A stretch of DNA of 64,000 nucleotides from Amycolatopsis australiensis (GTDB lineage Bacteria > Actinomycetota > Actinomycetes > Mycobacteriales > Pseudonocardiaceae): the NCBI RefSeq assembly GCF_900119165.1, contig NZ_FPJG01000006.1, positions 682,001 through 746,000 of the forward strand, in the 5' to 3' direction. Made by a program: the position numbers and the translations under genes. A model generated the notes under the pieces. The model was not told where the DNA came from. It did not search any database and worked only from the letters and a program-made list of their open reading frames with translations. This document shows positions 43,311 through 50,482 of the stretch, piece by piece. Positions within the stretch are counted from its first letter, which is position 1; the number at the start of each line of letters is the position of its first letter.

Positions 43311-43684
43311 GGCGCCACCCCCGGGAAATCGGTGGTGTCCGACCAGTCCAGGAACTGCGACTCCTCACCGGGGCGGACCATCCGATGCGTGGCCGTCATC
43401 AACGCCTCGACGTCGTCGCGGCGGAACACCGCCCATCCGGCGCCGTCCGGCGTGGACAGGCCGAGCACGATCAGGTCGCCGCGCGCGACCATCTGCACGT
43501 CGACCGCTCCGGCGCGGCCGGCGGTCAACACATCGGCCAGCAGATCCCGGCCGATCACCCACTCCTCCGGGCACACCTCCGCAGGGAAGCGCAGCGTGAC
43601 CGCGTACGGGTCGGTGGCCTCATAGCGAACGGACACCACGGCCTGTCCGTGGCTGAGCAGGGCGGGAAGCTCCATCCAGATCAT
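43307..43684 (-). CDS. SsgA-family protein encoded by the element
   Basis: The 125-residue protein has the SsgA-like fold pattern. VSVRYEATDPYAVTLRF corresponds to the conserved YxxxxPYAV motif, EEWVIGRDLLADVL to the WxFARDLL motif, and RPGEESQFLDWSDTTDF to the end of the family. Such proteins mark septum sites during sporulation-specific division. On a conjugative element one could direct transfer to septa or hyphal tips or interfere with host division (inference). A chromosomal relative is at 61628-62032. Both ends overlap neighbours. Confidence 0.82.
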   Translation of the reverse strand: MIWMELPALLSHGQAVVSVRYEATDPYAVTLRFPAEVCPEEWVIGRDLLADVLTAGRAGAVDVQMVARGDLIVLGLSTPDGAGWAVFRRDDVEALMTATHRMVRPGEESQFLDWSDTTDFPGVAP

Positions 43685-43974
43685 CGCGACCGCCCCCGCT
43701 CCGGCCCCGTCGTGTCGGTCAAGCGGCGGCCGGACTCGGCCACCACCCACGCCACGAATTCCAGCCGTAGCCCCGCGGCGACCTGGCTGGCCAGGTAGTC
43801 GGTGATCTGCCGCGCGGTCTGCCCGTGCAGGGCACGCCACACGATGATCTCCACCAGGGCGGCCACCAGCTCGAACCGCTCACCGGTCTCGACCTGCGCG
43901 ACCTCACGCGACAGCTCGGTGATCACCGTCGTGATCCGGGCGGTGTTGATCGGACCGAAAGGCATCGTGGTCAC
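43681..43974 (-). CDS. Small helical hypothetical protein
   Basis: The 97-residue protein (VTTMPFGPINTARITTVITE onward) is predicted helical throughout (LVAALVEIIVWRALHGQTAR and LASQVAAGLRLEFVAWVV). Overlaps at both ends (GTGA and ATGA) tie it into the operon. No family was recognised. Confidence 0.72.
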   Translation of the reverse strand: MTTMPFGPINTARITTVITELSREVAQVETGERFELVAALVEIIVWRALHGQTARQITDYLASQVAAGLRLEFVAWVVAESGRRLTDTTGPERGRSR

Positions 43975-44459
43975 GGGATCACCGCCAGGGCCACCGCGGC
44001 GATGCCGAGCGCGAGCCCGTGCAGCGCCTGATCGGCCAGGTACATGCCGTTGAGGCCGTTGTCGGCCTGCCGCGCGAACCGGCCTTGCCGCAGCCGATTC
44101 AGCAGCCAGCGCACCGGCCACCGGCGGTCCAGGAAGGCGTGCGTGCCCGCCGACCACACCAGCGCGGCCAGGACTCCACGCGTCGACCACGGCAGCGGCA
44201 GAGCCAGCCAGGCGGCAAACCCGAGCAGCATCAGCACGGCGTGGTACTGCGCGACGTGCGCGAGGTTCGCCGCCCAGCCACGACGCGGGCTCGCTCCCGC
44301 GGCAACCTCCGCCGCGGTCGGCGCGCCCTTGCGTGCGGCCTGCCGGTCGGTCTGGCCGCCCACGTGGTCGGCCAAGGTGTGGCCGACCGACAACACCACC
44401 CACGACGCGGCGAACGTCACCAGCGTCATCAGCTCCGGCATGGTGATCATCCCGGTCAC
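43971..44459 (-). CDS. DUF3307-like membrane protein
   Basis: The 162-residue protein has hydrophobic helices (LMTLVTFAASWVVLSVGHTL, AVLMLLGFAAWLALPLPW, GVLAALVWSAGTHAFL and ALGIAAVALAV) and the motif HTLADHVGGQTDRQAARKG. This resembles DUF3307 membrane proteins of actinomycete elements. The GTG at 44459 overlaps the coupling-protein stop by GTGA. It might be a spread or pore protein partner of the coupling protein (inference). Confidence 0.72.
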   Translation of the reverse strand: MTGMITMPELMTLVTFAASWVVLSVGHTLADHVGGQTDRQAARKGAPTAAEVAAGASPRRGWAANLAHVAQYHAVLMLLGFAAWLALPLPWSTRGVLAALVWSAGTHAFLDRRWPVRWLLNRLRQGRFARQADNGLNGMYLADQALHGLALGIAAVALAVIP

Positions 44460-46561
44460 CGCCCCTCGCCACGGTCGTCGCCGGTGGCTTCGGCCCAGGT
44501 GGCGTCCAGCTCGGCCTCCAGCTCCGCCAGCGGATTCGCCTCGGCCGTCTCGGCCGCCCGGTCGTCGGCCGGCGTGTGCGCCGTGTCCGGTCCGGCGACG
44601 TCGAGGCGCACCGTCTCGGCGCGCACGACTGGCTCGGCGTGGTCCTGCACCGGCACCGCCGCCGCCTTGGCGGCGCGGGCGGCCTTGCGGTCGGCGGCCC
44701 ACTGCTCGGCCTTGGCCATCCACGGCTCGACCAGGTCGGCGAGGGTGTCCACCACCATGGCCAGCCACGTGGTCGCGGCATCGTGGCGCTGAGACCAGCG
44801 GGCCGTGAACGCCTCCCGCCGCTCGGCGCGGGCCAGGGCCTTGACGTCCCGGCGCTTCCACGCCATCTGCAGCCGCCCGATCGCCACCGCCATCCCGCGG
44901 CGCACCACCACGGCGTGCAGCTCCGGCAGCTGCGAGATCTCCCCCGGCGTCAGCACCGGCACCCGCTGCGGCGACCGGCCGGTCACCCGGCCGTCGGCGT
45001 CCTGCTGCTCGACCATCTCCCGCCGCTCCGCGGTCAGCAGCGAATACGCCTGCAGGTCCTCCGGATCGCGGGCGCTGGCGAGGATCAGCACGCTCGCCGA
45101 GTTCGTCATGATCGCCGCGCAGCCCATGTCGCCCCACCGCTTGCGCAGCTGCGCCCGCGACTGGGCACCGATGTGGATGGTCACATTGCGGCCACCCATG
45201 TCCGCGGTCCAGTCCGGCAGCGGGATGGGGCAGATGATCGCCGCCTCGTCGAGCACCAGCGTCAACGCCGGATCCAGCCGCCCGCCCGGGGACTCCGCCG
45301 CGATCCGGCGGGCCTCCCGCGCGATGTGTGCGGTCAGCGCGGCCACCAGCGGCGCGGTGTGCGACTCCTCCGCGCCCAGCATGTAGACCGTCGCCTTCGA
45401 CTCAAGCAGCTCGGCCACGTCCAGCCCGCGCACCATCGTGGTGGCCTTCGCGGTCGGGTCCATCAGCCACGCGAACGCCGGCTGCATCGACGTCGTGATC
45501 GACGACTGCGTCCGGTCGTTCGTGTTCAGGAACTGTTCGGCCGCGTCCACAAACGACGGTTCCGGCGACCGGCGCAGCAGCCGCAGCACCTCATCGGCAC
45601 ACTCGGCCGGCTTCGCCGCCCACGCCGCAACGTCGGCCATCATCAGCTCACCCAGCGCCGCAGCGTGCAGCAGAACCGCCAGCGCACGGCGAGCCTGATC
45701 CACCCAATGCTGCCGCTCGTCCGAGCCACCCTCACCCGGCAGCAGATCCGCGGCCCGATAGGTCGCCGTCACCGGGTTCTCACACCCGGCCAGCGGGTCC
45801 AGGCCGATCGTCGAGGGGATTTTCCCCATCCCCGAGGGGTTGTAGACGTGGACCGGCCCGCGCTGCTCACGCAGCTTCGCCGTCAGCTCGATCAGGTCAG
45901 TGCGGGTCGACGTGGCGATCACGGCGCCAGGGGCGTCCAACAGCCGCGACGCCAGCGTGCCCGTCTTCCCCGATCGCGGACCGCCCAGTGTCAGCGTCAC
46001 GTCCTCCACCGGGGACCAGATCCACTGCCACCCCACCCGGGCCAGGCGGACGGCGTACTCCGTCACCGGCACCCGCCGGCGCGCCCACCACGACAGCTTC
46101 CGCAGCGACGGCTTCAACACCTTCGCCTTCCGGCGCATCGCCCACTTCGACGCCTTCCGCCAGATCTGAAACCGCGACGCCACCCCGCCGTTGCGCTGCG
46201 ATCGGCGCGCCCACCGCCCGAGCAACCCCAGCGAACCGCCCCGCTTCCGCAGCCCCAGCACCACAAGGAACAGCAGCACCGGGCCGCCGAAGATCAGCCC
46301 CCACGGCCACACCCCGTAGCCCGGGGTCTCCGTCGGCACCCAGCCCACGAACCACACCGACAGGCCCACCAGCCCGGCCGCGAAGGTGCCGACCTTCGCC
46401 GAATTGCCCTGGACCAGCTCGACCACGCCCAGCACGCCGGCCGCGACACCCGCGACCACGAACCACGGCCAGACCACCGCGACCTTCACGTGCCAGTCGC
46501 TCAGCAACACGCCGATACCGATCAACGTCACCGCCACCAGGGCGGCCCCGAACGTGCGCAT
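44456..46561 (-). CDS. VirD4/TraG-type coupling protein ATPase
   Basis: The 701-residue protein has four N-terminal membrane helices (about 3-20, 29-50, 58-74 and 86-104). A basic segment leads to an ATPase domain with Walker A GGPRSGKT (193-200) and Walker B LVLDEAA (435-441). NVTIHIGAQSRAQLRKRWGD and IMTNSASVLILASARDPEDL match the TraG/TraD TraM-recognition region. It should dock the relaxase-DNA complex at the membrane. The ATG at 46561 overlaps the excisionase gene stop by one base. The C-terminal 120 residues are acidic and helical, a possible relaxosome contact. Confidence 0.92.
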   Translation of the reverse strand: MRTFGAALVAVTLIGIGVLLSDWHVKVAVVWPWFVVAGVAAGVLGVVELVQGNSAKVGTFAAGLVGLSVWFVGWVPTETPGYGVWPWGLIFGGPVLLFLVVLGLRKRGGSLGLLGRWARRSQRNGGVASRFQIWRKASKWAMRRKAKVLKPSLRKLSWWARRRVPVTEYAVRLARVGWQWIWSPVEDVTLTLGGPRSGKTGTLASRLLDAPGAVIATSTRTDLIELTAKLREQRGPVHVYNPSGMGKIPSTIGLDPLAGCENPVTATYRAADLLPGEGGSDERQHWVDQARRALAVLLHAAALGELMMADVAAWAAKPAECADEVLRLLRRSPEPSFVDAAEQFLNTNDRTQSSITTSMQPAFAWLMDPTAKATTMVRGLDVAELLESKATVYMLGAEESHTAPLVAALTAHIAREARRIAAESPGGRLDPALTLVLDEAAIICPIPLPDWTADMGGRNVTIHIGAQSRAQLRKRWGDMGCAAIMTNSASVLILASARDPEDLQAYSLLTAERREMVEQQDADGRVTGRSPQRVPVLTPGEISQLPELHAVVVRRGMAVAIGRLQMAWKRRDVKALARAERREAFTARWSQRHDAATTWLAMVVDTLADLVEPWMAKAEQWAADRKAARAAKAAAVPVQDHAEPVVRAETVRLDVAGPDTAHTPADDRAAETAEANPLAELEAELDATWAEATGDDRGEGR

Positions 46562-46845
46562 CAGGCCGCACCCCCAGCGACCTGGCCAGCGATCCTCTGC
46601 TCGGCGAGCCACCTCGTGGTCCACTCGGCGACGTCGATGCACCGGCCGACGGTGAGAACGTCGTTGATCAGCTTGTCCACCACGGCACGCGGGACGACGT
46701 ACCGCGCTCCGATCTTCACGCCCGGGAACTGACCTTTGCGCAGGTGGCGGTACATGGTCGACTGGTCGAGGCGCAGAAGGGTTGCGGCCTCGGCCACGTT
46801 GTAGAACGCCGGGTCTTGAGTAGCCCCGGACAACGAGTGCTCCAC
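46561..46845 (-). CDS. Excisionase-like MerR-type DNA-binding protein
   Basis: The 94-residue protein has the winged-helix excisionase motif YNVAEAATLLRLDQSTMYRH followed by LRKGQFPGVKIGARYVVPRA. The GTG at 46845 follows GAGGACC. It is the first gene of a long operon, so its production would be tied to the transfer genes. Its promoter region holds the TTTA-N6-TAAA boxes. It could act as recombination directionality factor for the integrase at 48678, as regulator, or both. Confidence 0.82.
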   Translation of the reverse strand: MEHSLSGATQDPAFYNVAEAATLLRLDQSTMYRHLRKGQFPGVKIGARYVVPRAVVDKLINDVLTVGRCIDVAEWTTRWLAEQRIAGQVAGGAA

Positions 46846-46886
46846 TGGAGGTCCTCTCGATCACAGCCGCCGCGGCGACCAGCACT

Positions 46887-47029
46887 TTTATGGGCCTAAA
46901 CAGCTCTCGCCACCCGATCTCGCCGACTTTTAGAGCCCTAAACGATGGCTGAGACGTGGGCAGGAGTGCTGTTTAGAGGCATAAAAGGCACGATAGGCCG
47001 AGTGTCGGCCCGCTGTCAAGACCTCTAAA
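46887..47029. promoter_or_regulatory. Array of TTTA-N6-TAAA operators between divergent operons
   Basis: Three 14-bp boxes lie at 46887-46900 (TTTATGGGCCTAAA), 46929-46942 (TTTAGAGCCCTAAA) and 46972-46985 (TTTAGAGGCATAAA), with start-to-start spacing of 42 and 43 bp, about four helical turns. A half box CTCTAAA is at 47023-47029, just before the ATG at 47038. The region separates the excisionase/transfer operon from the regulator-phosphatase genes. The regulator at 47038 is the natural candidate to bind. Confidence 0.7.
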
Positions 47030-47037
47030 CTCGTGCC

Positions 47038-47868
47038 ATGGCCGAGTTGGACGACTTCGAGTCGGTGCGGCGAGACACCGACCGCCTACGCCGCGCGAGG
47101 CGTGCGACCGCGCTCCTCACGGCGTATCAGCAGCGCGCCACAGAGCTGGCTCGCGTCCGGAGGTCGGCCATCGAAGAGGCGCACCGAATCGATGGGCTCA
47201 GCTATACGGAGATCGCGGCGGCAGTGGGCATCTCGAAAGGCAGGATCACTCAGATCCGGGGCTCCGCGCCTGGCCCGGAGCGCGCCTTCTTCGGTGTCGG
47301 TCCAGTTAGCGTCGGCGTGCCGTTGCGGCGTGGCGACGACCATCGGATGCGCACCTACATCGACGCGGCCGACGCTCGTGCCCAGGAAGACACAGAAAAC
47401 CTGTTGTCAACCCTGTCGTTCGCAGTCGAGCGGTTCTCGATCGAGGCCGATCGTGAGGCCGCGCCCGCCGGCGACGCCGTGATCATCTGCGGGCCACGTT
47501 CGGCGCCAGTCGCGCGCGTTTTGCTGGCCGACGACCCGAAGCTGGGCTTCGAGAAAGACGACCGCTGGCGGATCGCAGATCGCGTCACTGGAGCGCACTA
47601 CTACTCACCGCGTGCTGCTGACCCGGCAGACCGCATCGACTTCGGCTACTTCGCCCGCCACAAGTTCGATGATCGCGTGGTCGTGCACGTCGCCGGCATC
47701 ACCGCAATCGGCTCTGCGGGTGTGCTTCACTACCTGGCGCCGAACGTCCGCTCGCTGTTCGACCAGGTCGGCGACGTCTCGTTCAGCATGGTGGTTCGGT
47801 GCTCGTTCGCAGAAGACGAGACCACCATCCTGGAGAGTGAACTTGTTGCTGGCCCTTACGTTTGGTGA
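47038..47868 (+). CDS. Helix-turn-helix regulator with C-terminal sensor-like domain
   Basis: The 276-residue protein has a coiled N-terminus and a sigma-4-like helix-turn-helix (IDGLSYTEIAAAVGISKGRI). The C-terminal domain starts AVIICGPRSAPVARVLLADD and ends SMVVRCSFAED, which I cannot name. No ribosome site precedes the ATG, so the mRNA may be leaderless. It is followed 3 bp later by a PP2C phosphatase. The pair probably senses a signal and controls the divergent excision/transfer operon. Codon use is less GC-rich than in chromosomal genes. Confidence 0.75.
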   Translation: MAELDDFESVRRDTDRLRRARRATALLTAYQQRATELARVRRSAIEEAHRIDGLSYTEIAAAVGISKGRITQIRGSAPGPERAFFGVGPVSVGVPLRRGDDHRMRTYIDAADARAQEDTENLLSTLSFAVERFSIEADREAAPAGDAVIICGPRSAPVARVLLADDPKLGFEKDDRWRIADRVTGAHYYSPRAADPADRIDFGYFARHKFDDRVVVHVAGITAIGSAGVLHYLAPNVRSLFDQVGDVSFSMVVRCSFAEDETTILESELVAGPYVW

Positions 47869-47871
47869 TCA

Positions 47872-48681
47872 ATGCGAGTAGCAACAGCTCAATGGCCCCC
47901 ATCCGCTGAGAGTCAAGATCGCGTGCTCGTCACAGACTCGTCCGTGGTTGTACTCGATGGCGCGAGCGCGTTCGCGCCTGTCGATGTTCCCACCGATCGT
48001 TACGTCGACAAGCTCGCCGCCGCGATCGGCATGAACGTCGAGCATGCCGACGTCTCACTGGACGTAGCAGTGGCGGAAGCGATTCGGGAGACGGCGAAGG
48101 AACTGCAGCTCAGTGCTGGAAATTCGCCGTCCAGCACGGTGAGCGTGCTGCGAGTCCGCCCTGACGTTATTGATCTTTATAGCCTTGGCGACAGCGCGAT
48201 CTACTACGGGTCGGATGACGGCCCAGTGAACGTCATGATCGACCGTCGGCTCGCTCAGCTTGGCATTCCCGAGCACGAGATCTACCGGGAGCGAATGGCA
48301 GCTGGGTGTGGCTACGACGAACGCCACCGTGAACTGCTCGCTCGGCTGCAGCAGAAGCAACGTGAACGGCGAAACTGTGCTGGCGGGTACTGGATCGCTG
48401 AGGCGTCTCCGGATGCCGCGTACCGGGGCTACCTCAGCTCGCTACCACGCGACTTCTTGACGTGGGCCGTCCTCGCCACGGATGGCGCCTACGGGCCGAT
48501 GCTCCATTTGGGATTGGCTGACTGGCCTCGTCTCGCGCACGAGAGCGGCCCGGAACTCGAACGCGTCCTTGAAGGTTGCGCTCGCTGGGAGCGCGATGAG
48601 GATCCCGACGGACGCATGCTGCCGCGCGCGAAGGTGAGCGACGACAAGACTCTTGTCGCCGTCGAACTGGACGGCGGTTAA
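47872..48681 (+). CDS. PP2C-family protein phosphatase
   Basis: The 269-residue protein has the PPM/PP2C metal-ligand motifs. SSVVVLDGASAF gives the first Asp, DLYSLGDSAIYYGSDD the second region, TWAVLATDGAYGPM the third Asp, and SDDKTLVAVEL the final Asp pair. It would dephosphorylate Ser/Thr residues using Mn or Mg. The gene directly follows the helix-turn-helix regulator, suggesting the regulator or a host kinase product is the substrate. Its stop overlaps the opposing integrase stop by 2-3 bp. Confidence 0.87.
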   Translation: MRVATAQWPPSAESQDRVLVTDSSVVVLDGASAFAPVDVPTDRYVDKLAAAIGMNVEHADVSLDVAVAEAIRETAKELQLSAGNSPSSTVSVLRVRPDVIDLYSLGDSAIYYGSDDGPVNVMIDRRLAQLGIPEHEIYRERMAAGCGYDERHRELLARLQQKQRERRNCAGGYWIAEASPDAAYRGYLSSLPRDFLTWAVLATDGAYGPMLHLGLADWPRLAHESGPELERVLEGCARWERDEDPDGRMLPRAKVSDDKTLVAVELDGG

Positions 48682-50069
48682 GCCGATTCAGGCCCTGCGG
48701 TCGAGCGAAGTTTTGGCATCTTGCTGCCGATCGCAGCGGCCGCAGCTTTGTCCGCTGCGCCTACCCAGGCTGCGTAGTGGCGAAGGGTTGTCGTCCCGTC
48801 TCCGTGACCGAGTCTGCCGGCCACGGTACGGAGGTCGACGCCGGAGGTGAGTAGTTCGGTCGCCGAGTAGTGCCGTAGTTCCTTGAGTTGCGTCTCGATG
48901 CCGAGCTTCGCAACCAAGCGCGAGTACCGGCGCGTCAACGCACCCGGATCACGTGGACTACTGAAGTCGAGTTTAGCCGAGAAGACCCAGGTCTTTCCGG
49001 TCAATTCAAGTCCCAGACTCGCCAACTGCTTCGCAGTGGCCGCCTTCCTACGTTCGAGCAAGGCCACAGTCTCGGGATCGAGGGCCACCCTGCGCCCCTG
49101 ATGGGTCTTCGTGTCCTTAATTAGCATCCCGTCCGGACCGCGGACATAGTTCTCGTTGAGGACGACGACGGCGCCCGCGAGATCCACGTCTTCCCACTGC
49201 AGCGCCGCGACCTCCCCACGGCGCGCCCCCGTGACAGCCGAAAGCCAGACGTAGGTTCCCCATTCCTCGCTGGCCTCATGCGCTGCCTCGATGATGCGAG
49301 CCATGTCCTCGCTGGACGGCGGCCGCGGTTGAGGTTTCCGTTTCGGTGGTAGGCGCACGGCCGGAGCCGGGTTGTACGGGATGCGGTTCCAACGCACGGC
49401 GGCGCTCAGTGCACCGCTGATGATGGCGTGCACCGAGCGGACCGAGGACGCGGCGTACGGCTTGCACTTGTGCAGCTGGCATTCGACGACCCCACATCCC
49501 GTCGCAGCGCAGTCGTGGTTCTCCAGCCAGCCCGCCGACGGACGATGGGACGGTCGGCGATGCTTCACCTCTCGACATTCATGCGGCCCAGCTACCCGGT
49601 GCTCCACGAAGGGCTTGCCGTCGCAACGCTGACGGCAACGTCGCAGGTCTGCGTAGAAGCGCTCCAGCCGCTCGGACGCGTCGCGCAGGAGAAGGACCAG
49701 CGGCACGTCGCCCAGGACGGGGCGAATGTGGTCCCGGATGATCCACTCGTAGTTCATCCGTGTCGTAGGGTCAATCTCGGCCTGCGGAAGCCACTGGTCG
49801 AGCAACGCGCCGAACGTGGACTTCGTCCGCGCGACCTTCAACGAATCGGCCTCAGCGAGAAGACGTGTCCGGAGCTTCTCCGCCTCTTTCCACGCAGCGC
49901 GCTCCGACCGCTCGTTGCCCGGCCGCTCGATCACAACCGAATCCGTGAGGACGATGCGATCCCCTGTCACCGGGTCCTTCCCCGCCGACACGCGCACCTG
50001 AAGGGCGTCGCGGTGGCGGCGGATGCTGCCGCGCTGCCGGCCCCCCTCGGGCTTCCCCTGGCTCGCCAT
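48678..50069 (-). CDS. int: Tyrosine integrase
   Basis: The 463-residue recombinase has a SAM-like core-binding domain and a catalytic domain with R283 (TGARRGE), K321 (DTKTH), the HxxR box as KELRH (K396, R399), H422 (LGHGD) and nucleophile Y432 (LRHYAAW). Replacement of the first His by Lys is seen in related actinomycete integrases. A Cys/His-rich insertion (about residues 145-203, with CRQRCDGKPF, HECREVKH, CAATGCGVVECQLHKCK) could bind zinc. It lies next to attR, as expected for site-specific integration into tRNA-Arg. Confidence 0.94.
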   Translation of the reverse strand: MASQGKPEGGRQRGSIRRHRDALQVRVSAGKDPVTGDRIVLTDSVVIERPGNERSERAAWKEAEKLRTRLLAEADSLKVARTKSTFGALLDQWLPQAEIDPTTRMNYEWIIRDHIRPVLGDVPLVLLLRDASERLERFYADLRRCRQRCDGKPFVEHRVAGPHECREVKHRRPSHRPSAGWLENHDCAATGCGVVECQLHKCKPYAASSVRSVHAIISGALSAAVRWNRIPYNPAPAVRLPPKRKPQPRPPSSEDMARIIEAAHEASEEWGTYVWLSAVTGARRGEVAALQWEDVDLAGAVVVLNENYVRGPDGMLIKDTKTHQGRRVALDPETVALLERRKAATAKQLASLGLELTGKTWVFSAKLDFSSPRDPGALTRRYSRLVAKLGIETQLKELRHYSATELLTSGVDLRTVAGRLGHGDGTTTLRHYAAWVGAADKAAAAAIGSKMPKLRSTAGPESA

Positions 50070-50091
50070 ACGAGCGAAGGTAGCAGGGGTG

Positions 50092-50115
50092 GTGGACCAG
50101 AATGTGGACCAAGAT
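50092..50115. repeat. Candidate integrase arm site, right (and int leader)
   Basis: GTGGACCA occurs twice with 12-bp spacing. The 24-bp segment matches 24745-24768 at 21 positions in the same orientation. It is 71 bp inside attR and just upstream of the integrase start, so the integrase could also regulate itself here. Confidence 0.6.
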
Positions 50116-50160
50116 CAACCTGGCGGCAAGTGAGCGATCCCCCGGCCTGGGCCAGAAAAG

Positions 50161-50190
50161 AAGAAACCCCCTCGTCAGAGGGGGTTTCTT
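50161..50190 (-). terminator. Element-derived terminator after tRNA-Arg
   Basis: A perfect 13-bp stem with a GTCA loop (50161-50173 and 50178-50190) follows the tRNA 3' end on the minus strand. It is comparable to the hairpin at attL but differs in sequence, so the element appears to supply its own replacement. Confidence 0.85.
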
Positions 50191-50250
50191 GCTGTCTCAA
50201 CCAGACGTGCGCCCGAAGGGATTCGAACCCCTGACCTTCTGATCCGTAGT
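50186..50250. repeat. attR: 65-bp direct repeat within tRNA-Arg
   Basis: This copy is identical to 24586-24650 and forms the 3' half of the intact tRNA-Arg plus 22 bp of flank. The crossover occurred somewhere within these 65 bp, so the functional tRNA is a hybrid of chromosomal 5' and element 3' sequence. Confidence 0.93.
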
Positions 50251-50281
50251 CAGATGCTCTATCCAGCTGAGCTACGGGCGC
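50208..50281 (-). tRNA. tRNA-Arg(ACG)
   Basis: A 74-nt cloverleaf can be folded. It has acceptor stem GCGCCCG/CGGGCGC, D arm GCTC/GAGC, anticodon arm TCTGA-CTACGGA-TCAGA with anticodon ACG, and T arm AGGGG-TTCGAAT-CCCTT. CCA is not encoded. It is the integration target of the element. Confidence 0.97.
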
Positions 50282-50327
50282 GTGTTCAGTTGTTCTCTAA
50301 CCTAGCACCTGGCGAACCGGGTACCAG

Positions 50328-50417
50328 CGGAGGCTCCGGGATTTGAACCCGGGAGGGGGGGTTACCCCCAACCGCATTAGCAGTGCGGCGCCATAGACCA
50401 GACTAGGCGAAGCCTCC
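50328..50417 (-). tRNA. tRNA-Ser(GCT)
   Basis: The 90-nt class II tRNA has acceptor stem GGAGGCT/AGCCTCC, anticodon arm CCGCA-CTGCTAA-TGCGG with anticodon GCT, and a long variable arm (GGGGG/CCCCC) typical of serine tRNAs. CCA is not encoded. It lies 46 bp upstream of tRNA-Arg and may be cotranscribed with it. Confidence 0.97.
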
Positions 50418-50482
50418 TGGGCCCAACGACCACTGCTCAGATAGGTTACACACCCCCCGATCACCCTCCAACAGCACCCCCC

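Larger units (their letters stand above)
24586..50250. mobile_element. Integrated conjugative or mobilizable element in tRNA-Arg, about 25.6 kb
   Basis: The element is bounded by a 65-bp direct repeat at the 3' end of tRNA-Arg(ACG). It has a tyrosine integrase beside attR, an excisionase-like gene, a MobF relaxase, a VirD4-type coupling protein and an orphan methyltransferase. Most genes run on the minus strand in overlapping blocks. I found no VirB4, no FtsK-like TraB, no RepSA or primase-polymerase gene, and no SpdB-like spread proteins other than unassigned membrane proteins. This differs from the classical pSAM2-type actinomycete elements. It could be mobilized by another system or carry undescribed transfer proteins (the 614- and 776-residue products are candidates). 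Confidence 0.9.
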
